A stretch of 64,000 bases of DNA from JBBQER01 sp052148155 (GTDB lineage Bacteria > Actinomycetota > Acidimicrobiia > IMCC26256 > PALSA-610): positions 40,784-104,783 of the forward strand of contig JBKQIY010000198.1 of NCBI GenBank assembly GCA_052148155.1, written 5' to 3'. The position numbers and the translations under genes are program-made. The notes under the pieces are model-generated. The model was not told the origin of the DNA, ran no database searches, and saw only the letters and a list, made by a program, of their open reading frames with translations. The stretch's first letter is position 1, and each line of letters starts with the position of its first letter. This document shows, in pieces, positions 1-7,816 of this stretch.

Positions 1-2
1 TG

Positions 3-695
3 CTGATGGGAGACAGCCTCGCTCGCATGTGGATCCCGGCGTTCGTGACGATCGCCAAACGCGACTCGCTCACCCTCGCCGTCGCGTCGTACCCGGCGTG
101 CCCGTGGCAACAACTCGACCGGCATGGACTCGACCAGTCGCCCAACTGTCCCGCCCAGTCGAGATTCTGGTATGACCGAGTCGTCCCCGAGTTCAACCCG
201 GACATCATCGTCCTCGCCGAGCGCGCCTTCGACGCTCCCGGCAACGTGTTATCGCTCGCGGTCAACGGCCAGACCCTCCGCGCCAGCGCCGGCCCCGCCG
301 AGCGGGAACTCGCGAACGTCTCGAGAATCGACCTCTCCCTCCTTCACCGCCCGGGCCGCAAGATCGTGATCTTGGAGCCCACGCCTTTACCGCCGGCGCT
401 GGACTTCAATCCGCTCGAATGCTTGTCAACCGGGAACACCCGCTGCTATTTCGGCGTCAATCCGGCGCTCACCGGACTTCAGCACGAGTTCGAGGTGCTG
501 GCCAACAACCGCGACGTGCTCACCTTGAACCTCGACCATCTCGTCTGCCCGCGCCTGCCGATCTGCGACCCGGTTGTCAACAACATCATCGTGCGCCGCG
601 ATCACACGCACCTCACCGGGACGTACGCCGGTGCGCTGGCCGGACCGATCGAAGCGCGACTCGAAGCGCACGGCATACTGCCGACAAAGACGTGA
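3..695 (+). CDS. SGNH domain, C-terminal part of an acyltransferase-3 family protein (partial)
   Basis: The frame is open to the left edge, so only about 230 C-terminal residues are visible. The fragment begins with a Gly-Asp-Ser motif, the nucleophile block of SGNH hydrolases. Near its end it has Asp199-x-x-His202 (counted from the ATG at 6), matching the catalytic DxxH of that fold. A short cysteine-containing segment and a PDIIVL-type strand between them are typical of the SGNH domain fused to OafA/YrhL-type membrane acyltransferases, which O-acetylate cell-surface polysaccharides. The membrane part would lie upstream of the window. A stand-alone SGNH protein cannot be excluded. Confidence 0.7.
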   Translation: MMGDSLARMWIPAFVTIAKRDSLTLAVASYPACPWQQLDRHGLDQSPNCPAQSRFWYDRVVPEFNPDIIVLAERAFDAPGNVLSLAVNGQTLRASAGPAERELANVSRIDLSLLHRPGRKIVILEPTPLPPALDFNPLECLSTGNTRCYFGVNPALTGLQHEFEVLANNRDVLTLNLDHLVCPRLPICDPVVNNIIVRRDHTHLTGTYAGALAGPIEARLEAHGILPTKT

Positions 696-841
696 CACGC
701 GCCGACAGTTCGCTCGGCCACGAACAGGATGACCGGATGACGTGGATTGGGGACATCACCGAGCGAACGCCAGCCGCGGCCGGAACCGAGTTGAACACGC
801 TGGTGCTCCGTCCCGCCGGTCTCGTCGGCGGAGCCGGCTGA

Positions 842-2008
842 GTGCGCGTCGATCCCGCCGCGCTCGCGCGCAGTGCGGTGCTCGCGGTCGAAGTCGACGG
901 CGACGAATATGTCGTGTGGCGCGGTCAGGGCGGCGAACTCGGGAGCGCGCCGCGGTCGTGCCCGCACCTGGATCACGACCTCGCCGAAGGCTTCGTAGTC
1001 GGCGACGAGCTCGTGTGCCCGGGCCACGGGTGGGCCTTCGACGGTCGGGGCCGGGTGCACAAACGTAACGAGCACGGCCGCGTCGACCCGAAAGGGCGCG
1101 TGCCCATGCTGACATTTCGAGAGGACGGCAACGGCATCGACGTCGAGCCCTACAGTCAGGCGCTCATGTCGAGCTCGTATCCGCCCGACCGGCATCTGCT
1201 GCGCGACCTGCGACTGACGTTCGAGCACGACGACCACGAACCCGGCCATCGTACGAGCCGGGCTCGAATGCCGGTCGTTCCTGAGCTGTACGCCAGCGAC
1301 GGGACCGTGCGGGCCGGCGCGCTCGCGACCCTCGTCGACGTCATCGGCGGAGGCCTCGCAGCCACCGTTGCGCATCCGAATTGGATCGCGACCGCCGACC
1401 TGACGCTCCACCTCGTGGGCGCGGCGAGAAGCGGATCGGTGGAAGCGCACGCCCGGGTCGCGCATGCGGGACGCACCACGGTCGTCATCGAGGTCGACCT
1501 GTACGACCAGACGGGCCGGTCGATCGGGATCGCAACGATGAGTTTCGCGGTGCTGCCTCGCCGCGACGACAATCCCGACATTTCCGTGTCGATGACCGCC
1601 GGCCCGTCGACCATGGCCCGGGTCGGGTCGCGCCTGCGCACATCGCTGCTCGACGAGCTCGAGATCCGAATGATCAACGACCGCCACGGCGAGCTCGAAG
1701 CTCCCATCGCCGAGTGGAGCCGCAACTCGCTCGGCGCGATGCAAGGCGGCGCGGTCGCGATCATCGTCGACGCCGCCGCCGAAGCCGCGTCGACGGTCGC
1801 GGCCGGCGACACCCGTGTCGTGACCGATATCCAGTTGACGTACCTCGCGCTCGCGCGAGTCGGCCCCCTGCGCGCCCGCGCCGAGGTGCTCAACGCGGCG
1901 CCAGGCGCGGTGACAACGCGCGTCGAGCTCGTCGACCTCGGAGCGGGCGGACGTCTCACGAGCGTGGCACGCGTCGTCGCAACACCGTCCCTCGGGTCTG
2001 GCGGATGA
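842..2008 (+). CDS. Rieske [2Fe-2S] domain fused to a double-hotdog (PaaI-type) thioesterase
   Basis: The 388-residue product has two recognisable parts. Residues 1-105 form a Rieske ferredoxin module with Cys40-x-His42 and Cys59-x2-His62, the four ligands of a [2Fe-2S] cluster. Residues 110-388 contain two consecutive hotdog segments, each with the central helix pattern of acyl-CoA thioesterases (GALATLVDVIGGG and MQGGAVAIIVDAA). The second has Gln where PaaI proteins usually have His before Gly-Gly. The GTG start follows GGAG at 830-833. The stop overlaps the ATG of the next gene, also a double-hotdog protein, so the two are translationally coupled. A Rieske domain on a thioesterase is unusual; electron delivery to a partner oxygenase or redox control of acyl-CoA binding are guesses. 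Confidence 0.85.
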   Translation: MRVDPAALARSAVLAVEVDGDEYVVWRGQGGELGSAPRSCPHLDHDLAEGFVVGDELVCPGHGWAFDGRGRVHKRNEHGRVDPKGRVPMLTFREDGNGIDVEPYSQALMSSSYPPDRHLLRDLRLTFEHDDHEPGHRTSRARMPVVPELYASDGTVRAGALATLVDVIGGGLAATVAHPNWIATADLTLHLVGAARSGSVEAHARVAHAGRTTVVIEVDLYDQTGRSIGIATMSFAVLPRRDDNPDISVSMTAGPSTMARVGSRLRTSLLDELEIRMINDRHGELEAPIAEWSRNSLGAMQGGAVAIIVDAAAEAASTVAAGDTRVVTDIQLTYLALARVGPLRARAEVLNAAPGAVTTRVELVDLGAGGRLTSVARVVATPSLGSGG

Positions 2009-2859
2009 ACCGCACGAACCCCGGCGAGGCCGTGCACGGTTTCGGCGGCCCCGACATCGGCCGCGACGTCTCGCGCTACGTGCAGGTACAACTCCACGAG
2101 GTTGAGCCTTCGGACGATGGCACACCGCGCCTGGCGGGACACGCGCCGGCGTCGGCGCATCTGCGGCGACCCGGCGGAGGAGTCCGCGCTGGGGCCCTGC
2201 TCACGATGTTCGACAACGTCGGCGGCCTCTGCGGTGGACTCGCGGCGCTGCCCGACGGCTGGGTCGTCTCGACGAACCTGTCGGCCCGTGTGGTCCGGCT
2301 TGACCACGTCGGGCCGTTCCGAATCGACGCCCGGGTCCTGCGTCGGGGACGGGCCGCCACCGTGACCGCCGTCGAAATCCATGACGAAGGCGCCGGCGAC
2401 GCGCTGGTCGTCGACGGCGTGCTGACCTCTGCGGTGCTGATTCCTGAGAATGGCCCGCCCCGCTGGACTCGACCGTTGGTGTTGGGTCCAGGCGAACCTC
2501 TCCCCGAGCCGGTGCCGACGGTCGCCCACTGGCTCGGCGCGCAGACGATCGACGAGATGACCGTCGAGATGCAGCTGACGGATTCCTTACGCAACCCGTG
2601 GGGCATCCTCCACGGCGGGGCAGTCGCGTCGCTGATCGACCTGACCGCGGAGCACATGACGGGCGGAGTCACCACTGATGTCGTGTTGCATTTCCTCGCG
2701 CCGAACCGTGTCGGGCCGGTGCGCGCGACCGGCCGAGCCCTCGGATCGCGGGTCGACGCCAGCGTGGTCCGCATCGACGTGCGCGACGAAGGCGCCGGCC
2801 GCGTCACCGCGCTCGCCATCGTCACCTCGGCGTCCGTGAACCGCGCGCGCGTCGGATGA
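2005..2859 (+). CDS. Double-hotdog acyl-CoA thioesterase, PaaI-like
   Basis: The 284-residue protein contains two tandem hotdog domains of about 120 residues. The C-terminal one has the classical LHGGAVASLIDL signature, with His203-Gly-Gly in the position that binds the thioester in PaaI/YbgC-type enzymes. It starts at an ATG inside the stop of the Rieske-hotdog gene (ATGA overlap). Its own stop overlaps the start of the nucleotidyltransferase, so all are one transcript. It probably hydrolyses an acyl-CoA or forms a heteromer with the upstream fusion protein; the substrate cannot be read from the sequence. Confidence 0.8.
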   Translation: MNRTNPGEAVHGFGGPDIGRDVSRYVQVQLHEVEPSDDGTPRLAGHAPASAHLRRPGGGVRAGALLTMFDNVGGLCGGLAALPDGWVVSTNLSARVVRLDHVGPFRIDARVLRRGRAATVTAVEIHDEGAGDALVVDGVLTSAVLIPENGPPRWTRPLVLGPGEPLPEPVPTVAHWLGAQTIDEMTVEMQLTDSLRNPWGILHGGAVASLIDLTAEHMTGGVTTDVVLHFLAPNRVGPVRATGRALGSRVDASVVRIDVRDEGAGRVTALAIVTSASVNRARVG

Positions 2860-3380
2860 GCGGCCCCATCCGCGGGGTGTACCCCGGATCGTTCGATCCG
2901 CCGACCATCGCTCATGTCGCCATCGCCGAAGCGGCAGTGCGGGCCGGTGCACTCGACCGGCTCGACCTCGCCATCTCCCGGGTCGCACTCGGCAAGGACG
3001 CGACCGCCCAACGTCCGCTGTCGGCTCGTTTGACGACGATCGAACAGCTGACGTCGTCGCGGCCATGGCTGGGTGTCGTCGTCACCGAAGCGCAGCTGAT
3101 CACCGACATCGCGGCGGGTTACGACCTCGTGGTGATGGGTGCCGACAAGTGGGCGCAAGTGCGCGATCCCGCCTGGTACAACGACTCGGCCGCGGCGCGC
3201 GACGTCGCGATCGCGCAGCTGGCACGCGTCGTCGTCGCGCCCCGGCCGGGCTTCGAGATCGTCGGCGCGGAGGTGCTTGACCTGCCGACGCATCTCGGCG
3301 GGGTGTCGTCATCCGCCGCCCGCGCCGGCAACTACGATCTGATCGCGCCCGAATGTCGACCCGAACCTCACGACGGCTGA
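2856..3380 (+). CDS. Nucleotidyltransferase of the CoaD/NadD superfamily
   Basis: The 174-residue product begins with a GVYPGSFDPPTIAH segment, the P-loop-like motif of HIGH-superfamily nucleotidyltransferases. The usual T/H-x-G-H is TIAH here, so Gly is replaced by Ala. Near the C terminus a Ser-Ser-Ala-Ala-Arg stretch stands at the position of the ISSTxIR motif. Length and motifs fit phosphopantetheine or nicotinate-mononucleotide adenylyltransferases, but the degenerate motif and the lack of pathway neighbours prevent a specific name. It overlaps the preceding thioesterase by 4 bases and the following NYN gene by 28 bases. Confidence 0.75.
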   Translation: MSGPIRGVYPGSFDPPTIAHVAIAEAAVRAGALDRLDLAISRVALGKDATAQRPLSARLTTIEQLTSSRPWLGVVVTEAQLITDIAAGYDLVVMGADKWAQVRDPAWYNDSAAARDVAIAQLARVVVAPRPGFEIVGAEVLDLPTHLGGVSSSAARAGNYDLIAPECRPEPHDG

Positions 3381-3757
3381 TCATCGACGGCAACAACGTC
3401 ATCGGGAGCACACCCGACGGCTGGTGGCGCGACCGGGCCGGCGCTGCCCGACGTCTGATCACGTCGCTCCAGGACCTGGCACACGTTGGTGGCGATCGGA
3501 TCTGCGTCGTGCTCGACGGTCGGCCGCTCGCGGACTTGCCCGAGGGCGTGCACAACGGAGTACTTGTCGCCTACGCGACCCGTGCGGGACGCGACGCGGC
3601 CGACGACCGCATCGTGCACGAGGTCACCGGCGACCGCGATCCGGCCTCGCTCGTCGTTGTCACCTCGGACCGTGCGCTGGCCGAGCGGGTCCGGACACTC
3701 GGCGCGGCCGTCGAACGCACCGCATGGCTCCTCGATCGGATCGGTCGCAGCCGCTAG
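3353..3757 (+). CDS. NYN/YacP-like RNase domain protein
   Basis: The 134-residue protein starts with RRLIIDGNNVIG, the first acidic motif of NYN (PIN-like) nucleases. Later acidic residues lie in DGRPLADLP, DAADDRIVHEV and VVTSDRALAERV, which together build the metal site of YacP/Rae1-type ribosome-associated RNases. It starts 28 bases inside the end of the nucleotidyltransferase gene, so the two are coupled. The stop TAG shares its bases with the stop of the convergent AhpD-like gene at 3754-3757 (CTAG). An RNA-cleaving role is inferred from the family. Confidence 0.8.
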   Translation: MSTRTSRRLIIDGNNVIGSTPDGWWRDRAGAARRLITSLQDLAHVGGDRICVVLDGRPLADLPEGVHNGVLVAYATRAGRDAADDRIVHEVTGDRDPASLVVVTSDRALAERVRTLGAAVERTAWLLDRIGRSR

Positions 3758-4299
3758 TCCCGCTCGGGGAAAGGGACGCCGGTGACGCCGTCGTCGCGTT
3801 GTACGCGCATCGAGTTCAGCGCCATCGAGACGAGGTGGTACTGCCCCACCGTGAACACGACGTCCAACAGTTGCTGTTCGTCGTAGCGTTCGGCGAGCGC
3901 GGCATACGTCACGTCGGTGAGACTCTGGTCGTCGTGCAGTTCGTCGGCTGCGCGTAGCAGGCACGCATCGAACCGATCCCAACCCGGCTCATCGGGACCG
4001 GACGCGATCCGTTCGATTTCATCGTCGGTGATGCCGACACCGCGGGCGATCGCGACGTGCTGACCCCATTCGTAGGGCGCGCGACAGTTCCAGCCGGTAC
4101 GCAGAATGAGCAGCTCGCGTTCACGCGCCGAGAGCGTGCTCTTGGCGAGCACATGATTGCCGAACACCATCCATCGTTTCATCAGCTTCGGATGATGCGC
4201 GAGCGTCGCGAAGATATTGAGCGAACGATCGCCGAGCAAGATGCGGGTTTCGTCGTCCCATTCGGCGCTGGGCAAGGGTGCGACCCGGGGATCGACCAT
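3754..4299 (-). CDS. Carboxymuconolactone decarboxylase (AhpD-like) family protein
   Basis: The 181-residue product is all-helical in character, with the family core SARERELLILRTGWNC followed by an alanine-rich helix containing EWGQHV. One Cys is present, but the second Cys of the AhpD CxxC pair is missing (NCRAPYEW), so a thiol peroxidase role is doubtful. The ATG at 4299 overlaps the TGA of the upstream MDR oxidoreductase gene (TGATG), so the two are one operon. A longer in-frame extension reaches 4572, but it lies antisense inside the neighbouring gene and was rejected. Confidence 0.8.
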   Translation of the reverse strand: MVDPRVAPLPSAEWDDETRILLGDRSLNIFATLAHHPKLMKRWMVFGNHVLAKSTLSARERELLILRTGWNCRAPYEWGQHVAIARGVGITDDEIERIASGPDEPGWDRFDACLLRAADELHDDQSLTDVTYAALAERYDEQQLLDVVFTVGQYHLVSMALNSMRVQRDDGVTGVPFPERD

Positions 4300-5303
4300 C
4301 AGAGTTTCACCACAAGCTTGCCGACGTTCCCGCCCGTGAAGAGCAGGTTGATCGCCGTCGGTGCCGATAAGAACCCGTCGACAACATGCACGCGGTGCTT
4401 CAACTTTCCCTCGCCGGCCCAGACCGCGAGTTGCATCGCTGCTTCGGCGAAGCGATCGAGGAAGTCGATCACGATGAAGCCCTGCATCCGCAGCCGTCGA
4501 GTCACGATGTTCGTGATGTGCTCCGGGCCGGGCGAGAGCTCCGAATCGTTGTAGCGCGAGATCATCCCGCACGCGACGATCCGGCCGAAGTCGTTCATGT
4601 TCTGCAGCGCAGCGTCGAGGATGACGCCACCGACGTTGTCGAAGTACACGTCGACGCCGTCAGGACACGCCTCGAGCAGCGCACGCGCGACATCGCCGGC
4701 TTTGTAGTCGATGCATGCGTCGAAACCGAGCTCGTCGACAACCCAGTCGCATTTCTCTTTCGTGCCCGCGAGCCCGACGACCCGGCACCCGACAATCTTC
4801 GCGATCTGGCCTGCGATCGACCCGACACCACCCGCCGCGCCCGACACGACGAACGTCTCCGCAGATTTCGCCTGCCCGATGTCGAGCACCCCGAAGTATG
4901 CGGTGACTCCCGCGCTGCCGAACAGGCTCAACGAGTCGACGAGGTCGACACCGTCCGGGAGCGGATTCGCGAACATGCCGGACGCGCCGCCGATCAGCGC
5001 GTATTCCTGCCAGCCCAGCATCCCCATCACGCCCATGCCCACCGGAAGCGAAGGATTGTTCGAGACGACGACGCGCCCCGCGCCGCCGCCTCGCATCACG
5101 TCGCCGATCTGCACGGGCGGCAGATAGCTCCGCTCGTCCCGAACCCAACCCCGCATCGCAGGGTCGAGCGACAAGTACTCGAGGGCCACGACCGCTTCAC
5201 CGTCGCCGGGCTCGGGCATCGGTTCCTCGACGACCTCGAAACACTCGTCTGTGAACATCTCGACCGGCCGCTGCACGAGCAAAATCTTTCGATTCGAAGC
5301 CAT
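4299..5303 (-). CDS. NADPH-dependent MDR oxidoreductase (CurA/prostaglandin-reductase type)
   Basis: The 334-residue medium-chain dehydrogenase/reductase lacks zinc ligands. It has the nucleotide-binding SGAAGGVGSIAGQIAK motif (Gly-rich AxxGxxG) and the DNVGG segment typical of leukotriene B4 12-hydroxydehydrogenase and YncB/CurA reductases, which reduce alpha,beta-unsaturated ketones with NADPH. It is followed by the AhpD-like gene in a TGATG overlap. The start at 5303 has no Shine-Dalgarno sequence. A TAGGCT hexamer ends 6 bases upstream and is part of a palindrome shared with the divergent thioesterase gene. Confidence 0.85.
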   Translation of the reverse strand: MASNRKILLVQRPVEMFTDECFEVVEEPMPEPGDGEAVVALEYLSLDPAMRGWVRDERSYLPPVQIGDVMRGGGAGRVVVSNNPSLPVGMGVMGMLGWQEYALIGGASGMFANPLPDGVDLVDSLSLFGSAGVTAYFGVLDIGQAKSAETFVVSGAAGGVGSIAGQIAKIVGCRVVGLAGTKEKCDWVVDELGFDACIDYKAGDVARALLEACPDGVDVYFDNVGGVILDAALQNMNDFGRIVACGMISRYNDSELSPGPEHITNIVTRRLRMQGFIVIDFLDRFAEAAMQLAVWAGEGKLKHRVHVVDGFLSAPTAINLLFTGGNVGKLVVKL

Positions 5304-5325
5304 ACCCCGAGCCTAGGCTGACCCG
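5304..5325. promoter_or_regulatory. Back-to-back leaderless promoters sharing one palindrome
   Basis: Only 22 bases separate two divergent start codons. The 10-bp palindrome AGCCTAGGCT (5310-5319) offers TAGGCT on the top strand 6 bases before the ATG at 5326. It offers the same TAGGCT on the bottom strand 6 bases before the ATG at 5303. The spacing matches a -10 element with transcription starting at or next to the start codon on both strands. Simultaneous polymerase occupancy looks sterically impossible, so expression may be mutually exclusive. Confidence 0.6.
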
Positions 5326-6198
5326 ATGTCCGAAGGCCCTCGCAACCTGCGCGCCGATACCGTGCTCACCCCCGACCCCGACGTGCGCGGCCGCTTCCAC
5401 GCCGACATCCCCGTCGGCTGGAAAGTTGTGTACGTGTTCGGCGGCGTCACGATGTACACCGCGTTACGCGCGATGCACGAGGCGCTCGCACGACCGGACC
5501 TCACGCTCGTGACCGCCAACGCCATCTTCGTCGCCCCGGTACCGCCCGGACCGGTCACGATCGATGTCGAGATCCTCCGAGACGGGCGCACCGCGTCGCA
5601 AGTAGCGGCCGACCTGCGCGTCGACGGCAACCTTGCGCTGCGAGCCCACGGCGTGTTCGGCGTCGCTCACGACACCGAGATCGGTTTTCTCGATGTGCAG
5701 TTCCCCGACGTTCCGAGCCCGCACGACCTCGAGATCCCCGTACCACCCGAAGGCTTCAGCCGAGGACCGTTCGAGCACATCAACTTCCACGAGCAGACCG
5801 ACTGGCGGCCGATCGACGGCTTCGCCCCGTGGGATCCCGACTTCAAAGCCGGTCCGGCGCATATCAACGTGTGGACTCGGCTGCAGTGCGAACCGCGATT
5901 GCCTGACGGTTCCTACGACCCGCTCGCAGTCGCGGTGCACGGTGACGTCATCGGCCCCGCCGTCGGTCAGGGCCTCGGACCGATCGGCTCGCCATTCATG
6001 GTGCTGTCGCTCGAGATCGGTATCCGCTTCGTCGCGACGCCCGTCACGCCGTGGGTGTTACAGGAGATCGAGGCCTGGCACGTGGGCGACGGCTACGCCA
6101 CCGGTCCGGCGCGACTGTGGGACGAAGCGGGCAACCTCTGCGCCATCGCCACCCAAACCGCCAACCTGCGCGTCTTTCCCGCGGCCGTGAACCTTTAG
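5326..6198 (+). CDS. Acyl-CoA thioesterase, double-hotdog (TesB/4HBT_3 type)
   Basis: The 290-residue protein has the fold pattern of fungal/mycobacterial-type acyl-CoA thioesterases: an N-terminal hotdog domain (GGVTMYTALRAM, strands through residue 130) and a C-terminal hotdog domain ending with a WHVGDGYATGPARLWDEAG-type strand pair. Proteins of this type release fatty acids or other carboxylates from CoA. A leaderless start at 5326 is suggested by the hexamer at 5314-5319. It converges on the sulfatase gene, and the two stop codons share the bases 6196-6197. Confidence 0.75.
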   Translation: MSEGPRNLRADTVLTPDPDVRGRFHADIPVGWKVVYVFGGVTMYTALRAMHEALARPDLTLVTANAIFVAPVPPGPVTIDVEILRDGRTASQVAADLRVDGNLALRAHGVFGVAHDTEIGFLDVQFPDVPSPHDLEIPVPPEGFSRGPFEHINFHEQTDWRPIDGFAPWDPDFKAGPAHINVWTRLQCEPRLPDGSYDPLAVAVHGDVIGPAVGQGLGPIGSPFMVLSLEIGIRFVATPVTPWVLQEIEAWHVGDGYATGPARLWDEAGNLCAIATQTANLRVFPAAVNL

Positions 6199-7796
6199 GC
6201 GGGGCGCTGGACCTCGAGGACGGTGCGTTCGGTCGGAAGCGCGTCGTACAGGTCGGCGACCAAGTCGTCGCGTACGCCTTTGCGTGCCGCGTCGTCCCAG
6301 AGGTTGACGAACTGGTGCGGGTCGTCTTCGACTGCGTACAGCTCGCCTTCGGTGCCCTCGTAGGCGACCCGGCTGACGGGCCCGATACCACCGCCGAACA
6401 TGCCCGTCTGCGCGAACCACTTCTCCAAGCCGTTCGGTTCGCCGATCGTCGATTTCTCGTACACCGTGCACAGCCAACCGTCGCGGTAGATCGAACGCAG
6501 ATGCATGCCGTAGCCGGGAAACTGTGAGTCCCACTCACAGAGCACACGTTCACGACCCGAACCCTGACCGGTCGGAAGGGGCGTTCCCTGCGTCCAGTCG
6601 GGCGCGGGCACGCCTGCGATCTCGCAGAACGTCGGCGCGAGGTCGAGCTGACCGACCGGTTCGCGTACGACTGCGGGCGACACACCAGCCGCGGGTGCCG
6701 GCTGCCACACCATCGGAAGTCGCATGAGCGAGTCGGTGTGAAATGGGCCTTTGAACACAAGTCCGTAGTCACCTTGCAGTTCGCCGTGGTCGGTCGTGAA
6801 GAACACGTCTGTGTTCTCGCTCCATCCGCGCGCAGCGACTCGTGCCAACACGCGTCCGCAGGCTTCGTCGATGAGCTCGTTCATGATGTGGGTCATCGCG
6901 TTGATCTCGCGAATGTTGTCGGCACTGACGTTCTGTGGGCGGTAGCTCCCGGGTCCGCCTTCGGCGTTGATCCATTCACCGTTCCAGAGCGCGAGCCAGT
7001 GCGCCGGCTTCTGCGCGAGGACGTGCTCGATCTCCTCGCTGGTGCCGGGATGGCCTGGCGGCAGGTCAAGGTCGCGCCAATTGCAGCGGTGCAGCTCAGA
7101 CTCCGGCGGGTCCCACGGATGATGCGGATCGGGAAATGACATCCATACGAACCAGTCGGCGTCGTCGGGCAACGAGTCGAGATAAGCGATCGTGCGATCG
7201 GCGACCCAATCGGTGTGATACCAGTCGCGCGGGATCGGATTGAGTCGCGTCTCTGGCGCACCGGTCTCGCCGCCGGGTTCGGCGGCGAGCAGCGGCGAGA
7301 AGCCCTTCGTCGCGTCGATGCCGTGCGTGTCGATCAGCCAACGTCCGTAGTGTTGCAGCGCGCGCTTACCGACCGCGGGCACGTGCATGGCGAGTTCGGC
7401 GTGTTCGAAACCGCGGTAGGGGCCGACGAGACCCTGCTCCGACATGAAGTTCTCTTGCCAATGGAGTTGCATGTCGAAGCCCGGCTCGAAGTGGGCTTTG
7501 CCGAGCAGCGCCGTGTGGTAGCCGGCGGCGTCGTGTAAGTACTCGGCGATCGACGGGGCGTCCTCCGGCAACGGAACACCGTTGGCGATCACTCCGTGCG
7601 TGCGCACATATTGACCGGTGAGCATCGTCGAACGTGCCGGCATGCAGACCGTGTTCTGGTTATAGGCCCGCTCGTAGCGGACCCCGCGGGCGGCCAGCCC
7701 GTCAATGACCGGCGTGCGCGCGATCGTCCCTCCGTTGCATCCGAGCGAGTCGTAGCGCTGCTGATCGGTTGTGACAAACAGGATCTTGCGCCCCAT
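6195..7796 (-). CDS. Sulfatase (formylglycine-dependent)
   Basis: The 533-residue protein starts with a metal-binding FVTTDQQRYDSLG segment. It carries Cys51-Met-Pro-Ala-Arg, the C-x-P-x-R sulfatase signature whose Cys is converted to formylglycine, and later FFTTDHGE, which supplies the second half of the calcium site. No signal peptide is seen, so it is probably cytoplasmic. It lies 20 bases downstream of the TetR gene on the same strand. The ATG at 7796 follows a GAGAGG sequence, and a longer in-frame extension to 7916 inside the TetR gene was rejected. The substrate is unknown; no sulfatase-maturing enzyme is in the window. Confidence 0.9.
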   Translation of the reverse strand: MGRKILFVTTDQQRYDSLGCNGGTIARTPVIDGLAARGVRYERAYNQNTVCMPARSTMLTGQYVRTHGVIANGVPLPEDAPSIAEYLHDAAGYHTALLGKAHFEPGFDMQLHWQENFMSEQGLVGPYRGFEHAELAMHVPAVGKRALQHYGRWLIDTHGIDATKGFSPLLAAEPGGETGAPETRLNPIPRDWYHTDWVADRTIAYLDSLPDDADWFVWMSFPDPHHPWDPPESELHRCNWRDLDLPPGHPGTSEEIEHVLAQKPAHWLALWNGEWINAEGGPGSYRPQNVSADNIREINAMTHIMNELIDEACGRVLARVAARGWSENTDVFFTTDHGELQGDYGLVFKGPFHTDSLMRLPMVWQPAPAAGVSPAVVREPVGQLDLAPTFCEIAGVPAPDWTQGTPLPTGQGSGRERVLCEWDSQFPGYGMHLRSIYRDGWLCTVYEKSTIGEPNGLEKWFAQTGMFGGGIGPVSRVAYEGTEGELYAVEDDPHQFVNLWDDAARKGVRDDLVADLYDALPTERTVLEVQRPA

Positions 7797-7816
7797 CTCC
7801 GACCTCTCGCTGCAAT

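Noticed and set aside
602..2125. 507-codon bottom-strand frame
   Set aside because: It is antisense to the Rieske-hotdog gene, whose cluster ligands and hotdog motifs are clear.
4300..4572. N-terminal extension of the AhpD-like protein
   Set aside because: It would lie inside the MDR oxidoreductase gene and is arginine rich; the ATG at 4299 in a TGATG overlap is the natural start.
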